From Parachlorella kessleri (lineage: Eukaryota; Chlorophyta; Trebouxiophyceae; Chlorellales; Chlorellaceae): a DNA stretch of 38,684 bases. The notes below the pieces were generated by a model. The model did no database searches, was not told where the DNA came from, and saw only the letters and a list, made by a program, of their open reading frames with translations. The DNA is taken from NCBI GenBank assembly GCA_001598975.1, contig BBXU01002677.1, positions 1-38,684 on the forward strand, written 5' to 3'. The stretch's first letter is position 1. Every line of letters starts with the position of its first letter. Position numbers and translations under genes: made by a program. Shown here piece after piece: positions 10,201 to 20,807 of this stretch.

Positions 10201-13200
10201 TTTTGCGCTGGTTGTTTGCATGTTGCATCCAAACCGTTTGTAAATGCCACGCTGTGATGTATGTCGCCACCTCTCATCAGCACTTGTGTATTTCTATTTC
10301 ATGGTGCTGTAGCCCCTCTGACACCCCCGAGCAAGTAGCCCAGAAGCTGAGGCTGGTAGAGATCTACAACCGTCGGCTGGACGAGCGGGAAAGGAGGAAG
10401 GCCTTCGTGCTAGAGCGCGGCCTGCTCAATGTGCGCAAGCAGCAGGCGGCCGACCGGCGGCGCAGCGCAGCGGAGCGCGAACTGCAGGTGTGGCGCCTGC
10501 TTCGTCATGCTGTTAGTAGCGGTGGTGTTGCGGGTAGGTTATATAACCCGTAATAGGTGTAAGGTGGTGCGACCACGTGTGGCTGCTGTTCCGTGCGCTA
10601 CTGCGTGGTTGCTGGTGTGGCGCCCCTCAAACTGAAGTCAGGACGCCCAATCCGTCAGGGGTTGGCCAGCGGCGCAGCACCGCAAAGCCAGGGTGCCATA
10701 CCAGTCTGCATGCGGCACCTGGGGTTGCCAAATCTCATCCTCGCTGAGGATGTGGCCCCATCTTAATGTTTCCCTGCTTGTTCTGATATCCCCTTGGCTA
10801 CTGGCACCCGCGCAGGCGCGTCTTCGAGTGTTTGCGAGGTACCTGCCCCAGGATCAGTTTGAGGTGCTAGCGGAGGGGCTGGCGGTGAGTCACCTCCTTA
10901 GTCACCACTGTGATTGTTGGGCCAGGCCCAGTCGCCCGTCTGCTAGCCCCGTAGTTCCATGGTGGTTCGGAGACTATATGGTGCACCGCAGTTGGCAAGG
11001 CTGTTCACAGTGCCCAGGGCATCATTAGGTAGCTGCTGGGTAGGTCGAGGCACGGCTTACGGCAAGGGTTTGAAGGCTGTTGGGGGTGCCTGCAACCCCT
11101 GCTTCTTACCGGATACTGGAGCAGGGCCGAGGCTGCACACACAAGTCTGAAAATGCAGACGGCAAGCAATGCCTGTAAAGCCTGCGCTTATGTTCGGGTA
11201 TTTAAGGACAGGTGGAGGCGCGGTTGCGGGCGAGGATATTGGAGCTGCAGGACTTCCGGAGGAACGGCCTGCGCACCTTTGAGCAGGTTGGCGGTTGTAG
11301 CCTGCCTTGGAGCCCAGGCAATTGACGTGATGTATGTCGCGTACTGGTATGTTCCAGCAGCTATGTGTACGGACCCTCGGCCGTGCCTTTTTGCGCAGCT
11401 GTCATTCTTGTTCATGTTGATCACATGGGTTGTTGCCATAGAGCCTGGGATCGATGTACAGGTGGGCTGTACATATGCTGCAGGTGGACGAGCTGGAGTC
11501 AATCCTGGGGGAGGGTGCTGCCGGCGGCAGGAAAGCCAAAGGTGAGGAGAAAGCAAGGCAAGGGAGTAAGGTGCTTGAGGCACCGGCGAGAGAATGCAGG
11601 AACTGGTCGCTATGGGGGAGGGTGCTGCGGGTGAGAGGAGATATGGGGGTCAGGGAACGTCAAGGACCTGCTTCTGTGGGGCTCAGGCCTCCCAACGTAA
11701 TGAAAGTTGCCAATTGTCCCTCTGGGGCCGTGGCACACCTGTGCGGGTGACCCAGTAGGATCGCTTGCCTCTGGGTTGCAGGCGAGAGTGTGTCAAAGGT
11801 GCTTTTCTCCTGGTTGTGATGCCCTGGCTGGCGCCACTTTCGTCACCTGAGGGCTGTGTGACACCCTGCTGCCCCTACTTGGTTGCTCTGTGGAATGGGT
11901 GGCAACTCCCCACCTATTTGAAAAGCTGGCCTGGTAGGACTTCACAATCACGAAGTGTCGACCCGACCTGTCAGTTTGAAAAGCACAACTCATTCACTGT
12001 TGAATCCTTGCAGAGGGGGACAAGCCTCCACCCACCTCTAAGAGCCGCCCCCAGAGGGCCGTGCTTGACGAGGCAGCCTTGCAGTCGGAGCTGATGCGGC
12101 TGAGACTGCCACATGCAGCGGCACATCTCGAGACGCTGCGAACCACGCTGTGCGAAGGTGGGTGGTGGGTTGCTGGGCTGACAGCTTGATCACTCCCGGG
12201 TCGTGCGGTCAGGCAAGCCCTCAAAGCCTGTCGTGCACCTAGCCCTGACAGCTTATAATAACCTGTCTCAGACTGCTGCATCGCAACAGTCACAGATATG
12301 TGATGCCAGGGCTTCCCCACTGGGCCTTTCTTGGAAAAAGCAATATGCTCCAAGCTGTGGAGCCTTGGAGTGTAAATGCGTTAGAGATTTAGCACTGTGC
12401 ACCACTTTAAGATGGTATGTGTGTGTGTTGGGGGGGGGGGGTAGGGGGGGATCACTATGGTTAGTGAAGAGCTTGCATTCAGACTCGCAGTTCCTTGCTG
12501 TGCTTAGCTGCCTGCCGTTGCTACAGGCTAGCCCTGCGTAATATACATTCTTCGTACATCATTAATGCCGTATGTTGCCGCTGCAGGCAAGGGCACCAGC
12601 ACAGCGCTCCAAGCGTGGCGCGCTCGGCGGGGCGTCCTTCTGGATATCACGTCCCTGCCGGACGCGGAGGCACTCACACAAAAGGTAGTGAGGCAGAGCT
12701 GCCCCTCCACTTGAGGTGCTCTAGGTGCTGACGGCAGTTGGCCTTATCACGCACCGTGGCTTGTACTTCAATGCGCCTCATCCTGCGTATGCAAAGTCGC
12801 TCCTGAGGCCTTCTATGGCTCTCTGCACTGCCCACTGCCACAGCTCATGTCTTGCGTACTGCTTTGTGCGATGGCCAGATTCTTCAGTGTGCGCACAAGG
12901 CGCACTATCTGTCGGCTGACCCCTGTGCCGCTGGACGGTTTCTTGGCAGGTAGCATGTGAGTGTTGCCTGTCCGACCAGAATGATGATGAATGATCATCA
13001 AATGGTCAAAATTTGCTGTGGCTGTGTAACTCTGCCTCTGTCACCTTGTCTTCCTTCCCTTTTCAACAGATGTATCTGCTTGCGAGCACAGCCCAGCCGT
13101 CCCCCGGCCCCACGCTTTGTGTGCAGGAGCGTGCACTGTGCTCCACCGAGCGCTACCTGCCTGCTCAGTACCTGGCTGTGAAGGCTGCGCTGCTGAAGAT

Positions 13201-13708
13201 CCAGGAGGGCAAGGGCCACGTTTCGCGGGCAGACGTGAAGCAGCTGCCATTCCAGGTGGGTGATGGAAGCGCCCGTGTCGTGCTGTGAGTGGATTAAAGA
13301 CCTGCGGGTGGTTGGGGGGTCGAGAGACCGAGAGTTTGGCGGTGGTGCAGACGTGGTGCAACAGTGGATGGCATCACAGCCGTGCAGCTGCCTTGATGGG
13401 GGCGGATGCTCAGCTTGTGTTGCTGCGGTGTTCTGTTAAGAGTCTTGGCAAAGGTGGGCATGTGTTTGCTCCGTGGGGTTCTGTGCCTCCATGTGCGCAG
13501 ACATACAGATTGTTGGCACTGTTAGTGCAGATATATAGCCTATGCAAGAGTATGACACAGTGTTATTATCAGATAGATGCTGCATAGTGCAGGCGTCGTT
13601 TGTTGAGCTCGGGCTCAACATGTTGCTGGTGTGCAGGTGGATCCTGCCCGCCTGCTGCGCTTGCTGGACTTCATGTCGCAGCATGGCTGGGTATGCCAGG
13701 TGCCATAA
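7238..13708 (+). CDS. ADA2: Transcriptional adaptor ADA2 (SAGA-type histone acetyltransferase complex)
   Basis: Nuclear subunit that couples the GCN5 acetyltransferase to nucleosomes. Thirteen exons: 7238-7269, 7363-7413, 7680-7872, 8196-8393, 8763-10006, 10313-10487, 10816-10884, 11212-11286, 11484-11541, 12014-12157, 12587-12684, 13127-13255, 13637-13708; phases agree throughout, 845 aa. Exon 3 is the ZZ zinc finger (HCDYC, KCAVC, LCMEC, PHANDHAYRV). Exon 4 is the SANT domain (ADEELLLLEAIDMYGLGNW ... GAECRAHYYSIYVE), carrying about 7 extra residues after GNW. Exon 5 adds about 400 disordered Ala/Gln/Pro/Gly-rich residues, then FDPEYDNEAE. Exons 6-9 hold the ADA2 middle region (IYNRRLDERERRKAFVLERG, LELQDFRRNGLRTFEQ). 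Exons 12-13 hold the C-terminal SWIRM domain (CSTERYLPAQYLAVKAALLK to DFMSQHGWV). The first exon is 32 bp and is the weakest call. It is longer than usual ADA2 (about 500-600 aa) because of exon 5. Confidence 0.92.
12430..12450 (+). repeat. Poly-G tract in ADA2 intron 10
   Basis: A run of 12 G, then TA, then 7 G, right after a short GT repeat, within the intron 12158-12586. It is a homopolymer prone to sequencing length errors, with G-quadruplex potential on the sense strand. Confidence 0.85.
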
Positions 13709-14235
13709 AGGGGCGCTTCACCTCAAGCCCGCCAGCAAATAGCGTGCAGGTTACGCCACAGTTATAGGATGGACTTGGTACAAGGTGTGGGGGACCAAAA
13801 CGTCTCGCCCGGCCTTGACGCAACAATCAAACAGGCTGGCATTGTAACTCTCTGCCACATTTCATAATAGGAACGCTTTTCTGGCCTGGTGGGAGGGTCT
13901 GGCTGACGGTCTGTCAGTGGCTCCTGAAAACCATAGGGGTGGGCTTGCTACTTTCACTGTACACACTGTGTTTTTCGTGCACAGCACATAAGGATAAGGT
14001 CTCTCGGTTAAGTATCGTCGCACGTTGGATCTGCTGCCAGGTCCAGGCTTGCATAGGGAAACTTTACTCCCAAGCGCCAAGCGCCCGTTCCTTTTGAACG
14101 GTTCCCGCGGGAGTAAGTGGTCGGACTTGGCCAAGCTTGGTTTCGGAGGACTGCTGATTTGCCTCCGTAACTGTTGAGATTCTTAGGTTCTTTCTGGCAG
14201 CAGCGAGGCCCTTTGCAGCCCACCGTCCTACTGCC
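13709..14235. other. Intergenic: ADA2 3' flank and upstream region of the RING-CH gene
   Basis: No exon was recognised. It contains a TGTAA (13843-13847) 134 bp after the ADA2 stop, a plausible poly(A) signal. The remainder must hold the promoter of the co-directional gene starting at 14236. No clear TATA box was seen. Confidence 0.6.
13843..13847 (+). terminator. TGTAA poly(A) signal candidate of ADA2
   Basis: TGTAA 134 bp downstream of the ADA2 stop codon (13706-13708), in the position expected for a green-algal poly(A) signal. Confidence 0.45.
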
Positions 14236-14899
14236 ATGGCAGCTTGCCGCATCTGCCTTGGAGGCCAGGAGGAAGGGGTTGACCCTGCAGACGTGCTGAT
14301 CGATCCTTGTGCCTGCCGAGGCAGCATGCAGGCTGTCCACATAAGGTAGGGGCACCATCTGGCGTTTCGAAGGGTCCCTGACAGAGGAAGCTGCCCAATC
14401 ACCATCGCCACTCTGGCATCCACGCAGTTCCTCCCTGCGCACAACTCACATACCCGCTGACGCCTCCCTGCTGCCGCCCCTGGTGCAGCTGCCACGAGCT
14501 CTGGCAGGCGTGCCGACGCTGCTCCCAACGCGAAGCCTGTGAAGTCTGCGGCCAGGGTTACACACTCCCAGCGGGCTACGCAGCCTCAGTTCGGCAGCTT
14601 GTGTCCTCCGGCAAGCTCTTGGTGCCCAGCAACCCGCTGCAGCAGCTGCTAGACAGGGTGCAAGGCTCACTAGAGCCCATGTGGGTGCTGCTCAGCTGCT
14701 GGCTTAACTGGTGTGCGCAGCAGGCAGCAGCGGGCGAACAAATGGGGCGCGACTGGGCCAGCAGCCTGCAGGAGGTTGCGGCAGAGCTTGCACCGTGCCC
14801 TAGGCCCTCAAATAGGAGGACAGCTGCTGACTGGGCGACCGAGGCATGCAAATATAACCTGGCCTTGGAAGCAGAGCTCTCACGGTTGATGACCAGAAC
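14236..14899 (+). CDS. RING-CH (MARCH-type) E3 ubiquitin ligase, 5' part; 3' exons unresolved
   Basis: Probable membrane-associated E3 ubiquitin ligase. Exons 14236-14345 and 14489-14899 join in phase across intron 14346-14488. Residues 4-57 give the C4HC3 RING-variant pattern: C4-x2-C7, C25-x-C27, H35-x2-C38, C54-x2-C57 (CRIC ... CACRGSMQAVHISCHELW ... CEVC). After it comes a helix-rich stretch ending near MTRT. That frame stops at 14901-14903, but the stop overlaps a strong donor (AC|GTGAGT at 14900), so the gene most likely continues. A possible third exon is 14991-15046. A later frame, about 15285-15689, contains a hydrophobic segment (GVLCMLGFAVGVFMAGYL), as expected for a membrane anchor, but its phase cannot be joined to exon 2 directly. 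The gene is co-directional with ADA2 and converges on GPN1. The RING-CH assignment is firm; total length is unknown. Confidence 0.75.
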
Positions 14900-15284
14900 G
14901 TGAGTGGCTGGGCTGAGAGCTTTGTTGATCAAGAACTGATGGTGCCCTGGCCCATATGCCTTCGGGATTATTTGTTCGTAGTTGAGGCAGCCCAGTGGCT
15001 GTGTCTTCACTGAAACCCAAGGCACTCTTGCACCTGCTCAAACCTGGTGCGTTGCTGACTGGTTGACTGGTGCATCGTTGTCACTTGGATGGTGCATTCC
15101 TTACAGCGCTACTGTTGTAGATTGCAACATCGTGTGTTATTATTACTAAACGCGCATTGCTTCCCATTTGTGCTAGGCTATTTCCTACCCACCTTGACTA
15201 GTATTGCTATGCAACTCCTGAACTCATATGCTTAGGTCCCAGGGTGGAAGCAGTCTTCCGTCTGTATCCGATGCCTTCTTGTAG

Positions 15285-15689
15285 ATGTTTTTGCAGTTGT
15301 CTGTGTATAGGAATCCCATGCGTTGGGATTGGAAAGACAACCCACCTGCTGCTGTGGAAAGTAATGGCGTGCTTTGTATGTTGGGATTTGCAGTGGGAGT
15401 TTTTATGGCAGGGTACCTGCCGAGTTGCGACTGCTCGCTGGCCAAGCAAACCGTGCAGCTGCCAGACCTCATACCCAACCACACCTACAATTTCTTATGC
15501 ACCGGTTGCAGAAGCCAGCCTCCTGCCAGGCACGTGCCTTGCAGTTGCATTGCTAACGTGAGCCGGCTGAGCACCTGCGCTGGCAAAGTCCAGACTGTGT
15601 ACCTAGCGGTGGCTCTGCATCCCGTCCTGTACGTACAGCTCAGCTCTCACACCCTGTTCGCACTACCTGCCACCCATGTTAATACCTAG
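15285..15689 (+). CDS. Open frame with one predicted membrane segment, possible 3' exon of the RING-CH gene
   Basis: The 134-codon frame MFLQLSVYRNPMRWDWKDNP onward contains one hydrophobic stretch (GVLCMLGFAVGVFMAGYLP, residues ~29-47), then a Cys-containing tail. A good acceptor (TTTTTGCAG at 15288-15296) lies inside its start, so the real exon could begin at 15297. The final ~25 codons fall in a copy of the ~100 bp repeat, so the true exon probably ends earlier. No family was recognised. Position and orientation fit the C-terminal anchor of the upstream RING-CH protein, but the joining exon was not found. It could also be non-coding. Confidence 0.3.
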   Translation: MFLQLSVYRNPMRWDWKDNPPAAVESNGVLCMLGFAVGVFMAGYLPSCDCSLAKQTVQLPDLIPNHTYNFLCTGCRSQPPARHVPCSCIANVSRLSTCAGKVQTVYLAVALHPVLYVQLSSHTLFALPATHVNT

Positions 15690-16169
15690 CGGTGAAGTAT
15701 TGATACCAGCGCAATGTCCATTGGGCAGTCCACTGTCCTATAGCCCTAGGAGCCACTGCTACGGTAGCTTCGTACCGGCTACTTATCCCCACTGGTGGAC
15801 GCCTGGAATACCAAAGGTTGTCGCACCACCTTTTGCATTACTAGCACACTTAGCATCGAGAGTAATGCACGTGGCAGAGCAGGGTAGCTGGGCGATGGCC
15901 CAGGTTTATGAGCTGGGGATAGAAGTGAAGGGGATGAAAACACAGCTAACACAAATAAGGGGGCAATATGAACTCAGGCAAGACTCAGGCTCTGCACCCA
16001 GCCCTGTCAGTCCAGCCCAGCTCTACTCCCTGTTGCACTACCTGCCACCCTTGCTAATAAGCATAGCATGAAACCAGGCAAGGCTCAGAGCATACTGCAT
16101 CCAGCCCTGTCAGTACAGTCTGCCCTTATCGCACTGTTTGCACTACCTGCCACCCTTACTAATAGCATG
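15611..16169. repeat. ~100 bp tandem repeat (locus B)
   Basis: Two adjacent copies, 15971-16070 and 16071-16169, share the order AGGCAAG(A/G)CTCAG, CCAGCCCTGTCAGT, then CACTACCTGCCACCCTT and CTAATA...GCATG. A partial, more diverged copy sits at 15611-15685. The reverse complement carries the same blocks as the array at 2596-2945. The copies lie between the RING-CH gene and GPN1, probably in 3' UTR or spacer DNA. Confidence 0.8.
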
Positions 16170-16252
16170 GGCCAACCACCTGGAACCTAGCACTGCCCCG
16201 ATGTGGCAACTGCTGAAGAGGACCAGCGCTGCACCCACCAGCATGAGGCAAA

Positions 16253-16257
16253 TGTAA
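16253..16257 (+). terminator. TGTAA poly(A) signal candidate of the RING-CH gene
   Basis: A TGTAA on the + strand just before the convergent GPN1 coding region (which ends at 16371). It is the last plausible end for the plus-strand transcript that starts at 14236; association with that gene is inference. Confidence 0.3.
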
Positions 16258-16370
16258 GAAGAGCAGAAAAACTGCCTAAGCACAGTTCCAGAATGTTTTC
16301 AGTTTTGCAAGCTTTCCCTGGGAAGCCCTCTCAGCCTCGACACCCAAAAGAAACTTTATACCCAGGCCTG

Positions 16371-19285
16371 CTATCTTGCCTCTCCCTCCTCATGAATATC
16401 CGCCAGCGTAGCCCCCTTGCGCCCATCCAGCACAACCCGTCTCCGCTCTGCTGCCGGCGCCCCCTGCTGTCGTTGTGCCCGCTGTGGTGCGCCCCCGCCC
16501 CCATCCCTCCCCTGCTGCCCTGCCGCTGCGTGTGCTGCGTCCTGCTGCATGTCTGCATGCAGCCGACCCAGGTCGGCCTCCTGCCGCCGCCTCTCCAGCT
16601 CTTCCCGCTCCTGCGCAAAGCAGCAGGTGTGCCTAGAGTCAAACAACTGGGATATAGGACTTCACACTTGCAGGTCACCTTCGCACACACAAGCTTGGCG
16701 AACTCCAAAAGGTACGCTTCCTCAGCTCACAATGTTCCAGCCAACCAGCCTTTTATTCAGGGCAAGGCACGGAACCCACGACAGGTGGGTCCTCATTAAG
16801 CTTGGTCATCCAACCAAGCAACTCCAGAGCACAACAAAGCTGGGGCTGTGTGTGACCAAAGACCAGCTGCCAGGCCCCACCTTGAGTTTCTTCTCCAATT
16901 CTGGGCGGTACACTTCGTTGTACTCTTTGGCACTCTCCTGTACAGCCTCAAAGAACTCATCCATGCCCTCTCCTGCGCAAAGGGGCATGAGGGAGGCGGC
17001 AGTCAGGGGTCCAGAGGCTCAAGCCCGTTAGCAAGCCACAAGAGCACAGGTTGCGAGCAGCAGTCTCAGTGACATCCCCCGACCTTGTATGGGTTGCCCT
17101 GCCGCAATGGCGCATGAGAGGATCGGGCAGAAGGCAGCGCCAAAAGCATGCAGGAAGTGAGGGCCGGAATGGAGTCCCAAGGTGAGAAGCAGAGGAGGTG
17201 AGAGCTACGTCAGTTTCAAAATGAGCCAACGAGCCAGAGATAAGAATGTGCCGTAAGCCCACTAGGCCGCTGGCGTTGATGTTGAGCATAATGCCACCTC
17301 CCAGCTTGCCTGTGACTGCTGAGAACCCAACCGCCCGCAAGTTCTGGTAGAACTCCTCAAGCACCAGCGACAGCGACCTGCAGGGCACATAGTTAACTGC
17401 TGCTTGTGGGCCCCATGACGCATGCAGTGGGAAGCGCATGCAGTACCCACGACAAACCGCTGCAACCCGGCGATGCTCACCCGCAAGGGCTATTACCACC
17501 TCCATGCAGAAAGCAAATCAGCTCCACCATACTCATCCCCCTCCGGCCACCGTCCATCACCCAGGGACACCATCGCAACCGCCCCAGCCACCTTAGCTGG
17601 GCATCAACAACAAACATCACCCACCTGCTGAGTGTGGCTGCATAGGTGGCATCATGCTCCAGGGCGGCATGGAAGGTGTCATAGTCCCTCATCCAATCCA
17701 GCGCAAACTCATGGCGGGCCACGTCCACCTTGTTGAAAACCAGCACCAGCGGCAGCCGGCTCTTGTATAGGATGCTGCAGGCCTGCACTGTCATCAAGAG
17801 GGTGATGGCACTTTCCAGCTGACTATGAGCGCCTCGGACGAAAACGTGGTGCTGTCTCAATTTAGCAGCAGAGGCGGTGAACTAGATGACATTTAAGAAG
17901 AACGGGGTAGAAACAGCAGCCCCACCAAGTCACCAACCAACCATTCAATTTGCCCATAGACATCCTTCCATTGCCACTACTGGACGCACCTGGAGCATGT
18001 TAGTCATGAAGGTTTGCGGCGAGGCACAGCGTGGCGTGTCGATGATGTAAGCAATCATGGTAGGCATAGTGGAGGCAAAGGCCTCAGTAATAATAGACCC
18101 TGCACGCAGCCACGGCTTGTGGCGCATTAGCGGAAGAAGGCACTGCCAGTGCAGCTCATATACAATAAAATGCCTCCTTGCAGCCTCACTGGCAAACACA
18201 GAACAAGCCTAAGGCGGCATTGCAAGGCATGGCAGTCTTCATGCGCGCCCAGAGTTTTTGGCCATCAGACCTGTCGCTCTGCCAACCGCCTCACTCCACC
18301 TGCACGGGCAAAGGCTGTTAGGATGCCCAATACTACTAACTGCTCCTTGACCGCCGGCACTCCTCCTCTCGCCCACAGTCACCTGAAGCTGACCATGTGA
18401 AGATCTCTATCTGCCCGGGGGTATCAGCCACGATGTATTGCAGAGGTGGGTCCCTCGGCTTTTCACACAAGGCGATCACCTGCAGGAAAGCAGGGTGCCA
18501 TCAGGAGCCTCCTTTATGGATGCCTGAGAGCTGCCAGAGGTGCCCAAAGCTCTCCACCTCGATGCAAAACTTCGCTGGCATGCAGCGCCCAACTGCAAAG
18601 GTGCTGTCAGTGCGCCCATGCGGTCCCCTACGCCCTCAAGCACCACCCCCATGTCCATCGAACCTGCACACCTGGTCAAACCGGGTGGCAAAGAGATTGA
18701 GTGAGGTGAGGATACCACCATTGGGGCCTAAGTTGTACTGCTGCATGACATTCTTATAATTGACCTGCATGGCACAATTGGGCACGCACTTGAACTAGGA
18801 AAAGCAGTGTCACAGGGGCACAATGTGGCACAGGACCCCTGGAGGGCCACAGCTGGCCTGACCACCACTAGTCTGACAGGTTGCAGCAAACATGCAGCTC
18901 TGCATTGCACTGCAAGGTGCCAGCTCCATACCGTGTCCCTGATGTCTATGTTCGCGCCATAGGGGACATGTGTAACTGCGGGGTCCAAGTTTAAGATGTA
19001 CCCAGGGATACTCTTGGAGTGCAGGTAGGAGTTCACTCTCTGCAGGAATGTTGTCTTCCCAGAACCAGCCATCCCTGCAACCAGGAGCAACGTTGGGGTT
19101 GTTAAGAGCGAGGCAGGGAGCAGTGCATGCACTGCAGGGCGCTGTTTGGTGGCACGGAGGGGACCCGGTTCACCTATTACGACTATGGCAACTGGCTTGG
19201 GTGGTTCTTGCTGCTGTTGCTGCTCCTGTCCCTCCTCCAAGGTCAGTTGTGCCATCGAGGGGCTCGCATCTTCCGCTGCCATCAT
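16371..19285 (-). CDS. GPN1: GPN-loop GTPase 1
   Basis: SIMIBI-class GTPase needed for assembly and nuclear import of RNA polymerase II; it works with GPN2/GPN3 in the cytoplasm. Nine exons in transcript order: 19285-19174, 19074-18932, 18764-18672, 18479-18383, 18099-17990, 17782-17625, 17377-17310, 16972-16881, 16610-16371; phases agree, 370 aa (family about 370-400). Motifs: P-loop [16 protein letters not shown] and [10 protein letters not shown], the diagnostic GPN loop [15 protein letters not shown]3 [21 protein letters not shown]4 NKVD, then [17 protein letters not shown]. The last exon is a charged Glu/Arg/Gln-rich tail. Intron 7 appears to use a GC donor (ACAG|GCAAGC at 17309); a GT donor 12 bases downstream would insert four residues and breaks the conserved [12 protein letters not shown]. 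Start: the first of two tandem ATGs (19285); upstream codons contain no ATG. It is head-to-head with NAA50. Confidence 0.95.
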
Positions 19286-19621
19286 GCAAGGCGGCAAGGA
19301 TAGGGGTTCCGTAGGAACAGAGCAATTATAATTGATTGATTATTGATTATCATACATTATCCTGAATAGCAACGCTTCCTGTGTTTCCTGTGTCTGAATG
19401 ACTAACCCCTTGTTTCGGGCGCTTGCGGGACAAAGGAGGTATCCATCCCCAAAGTATTTCGCCTCTTACACATGTTTATGTACACACTCAGTAAATTGAG
19501 GAACTCGGCCGCACCGCCCAGCACCATGGCTGCATGCCACAGTTCAAATAGACTCTGATCAAGTAGTTCCATAAACTGTCTGTAGTGTAGCTCCATGATT
19601 TTCACAGTGAACTGAGCACCA
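19286..19621. promoter_or_regulatory. Shared divergent promoter, GPN1 / NAA50
   Basis: 336 bp separate the two start codons. The stretch contains a markedly AT-rich patch at about 19323-19360 with repeated ATTGATT units, each reading CAAT on the other strand, and ATTATAATT. Such CAAT-like repeats could serve both directions. Both genes are housekeeping, which fits constitutive bidirectional transcription. The function is inferred from layout. Confidence 0.6.
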
Positions 19622-20807
19622 ATGACGCCCGCCCACGTGCTGGCTGGAGTGAGTTTTGGCTGCTGCAGCCCAGAAAACCTGGGGCAGCTGCGGACCCTGA
19701 ACAAGGCAATCTTCCCCATCAACTACAGCGAGCGGATGTACCAGGAGATACTCGCTTGTGGAGACGTCTCTCAGCTGGCCTTCCACAGCGGCAGCCTTGT
19801 GGGGGCGATTGGCTGCCGCCTTGAGAACACACCCGAGGTGGGGATAGCAGGGCAGCGAACCCAGCGCATGAACCTGGCTTGTGGTTGTGGCGTCACGAGC
19901 AGTGGAAGCAGGTCCAGCACTCTACCAAGCTCTCCACTCTTGATCTTGGGGCTTGTCTGGGTACAATTTGCCTCTGCATCCGGCCGTTAATGGGAAGGCG
20001 CCTCCTTACCCCATGCCCCTGGGTGAGCCCACAGGGCACTTGATGCACAGCTATGGCTGTAGTGGTTGACTCGTGGTTGTACCACTATCTCCCAACATGG
20101 AGTACTAAGTCTTCCAAGTGTGAACTCTCAGACTCTTCGTTGCCCTCCATCCTCAGGGGATCAAGATGTACATCATGACCCTGGGCGTGCTGGCCCCATA
20201 CCGCGACCAGGGCATCGGCTCGGCCCTCTTGATGCGCTCACTGGCAGTTCTCAGAGACCTACCGGAGGTGGTGGAAGCATACCTACATGTGCAGGTGGGG
20301 CTAGGGTTATTGACTTGGTTGTTAGTCATTGTGGGGTGGCAGATGAGGATATGCCAGGGTGCTGCCAGAGGTGTTGGGTGGCCTTGGCTACTGTTTACCT
20401 GGCGCCCGCCTCCAAGTTGCTACAGGGAGGAAGGCAGGGGGCACTCCTTTCCCAGTTTATGAATGTAACATTGAACTTTTAGCTCTGCTAACTGGCGAAG
20501 CTGGCACCCACCATCTGCTATCACTGGCACTCCATCCCTAATGTGCTTGACTGTTGCTAAACCCAGGCACTCTGCGTTCCTGCAGACCAGCAATGAGGAG
20601 GCAATTCGGTTCTACCAGCGTTTCGGCTTTGAGGCAGCAGAGACTGTCCGCAACTACTACCGACGGCTGGACCCGCCAGACGCAGTGCTGCTCAGAAAGG
20701 TGTTCGCACCAGGGGTTGCAGATCATGCTTCTGGTTATGGGGCTACTGCTCCTGCTGAGGGAGGTGGTGCCCAATCCAGTGGCTGTAGCGCTGGTGATGG
20801 GGGTTGA
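19622..20807 (+). CDS. NAA50: N-alpha-acetyltransferase 50 (NatE catalytic subunit)
   Basis: GNAT-fold acetyltransferase that acetylates the N-terminus of Met-initiated proteins and acts with the NatA complex at the ribosome. Three exons: 19622-19837, 20157-20294, 20586-20807; both introns are phase 0; 191 aa. The N-terminal signature is GVSFGCCSPENLGQLRTLNKAIFPINYSERMY. Motif A/B in exon 2 is MYIMTLGVLAPYRDQGIGSALL, where R/Q-x-x-G-x-G binds acetyl-CoA. Exon 3 carries TSNEEAIRFYQRFGFEAAET and NYYRRLDPPDAVLL, the end of the GNAT fold. The last ~32 residues (VADHASGYGATAPAEGGG to the stop) are a Gly/Ala/Ser-rich tail not typical of the family core (about 170 aa). An in-frame stop at 19613 fixes the start. 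It converges on HPPD. Confidence 0.95.

Noticed and set aside
15676..16071. 131-codon plus-strand frame as a gene
   Set aside because: Its C-terminal third is the ~100 bp tandem repeat and no family was recognised; not supported as a gene.
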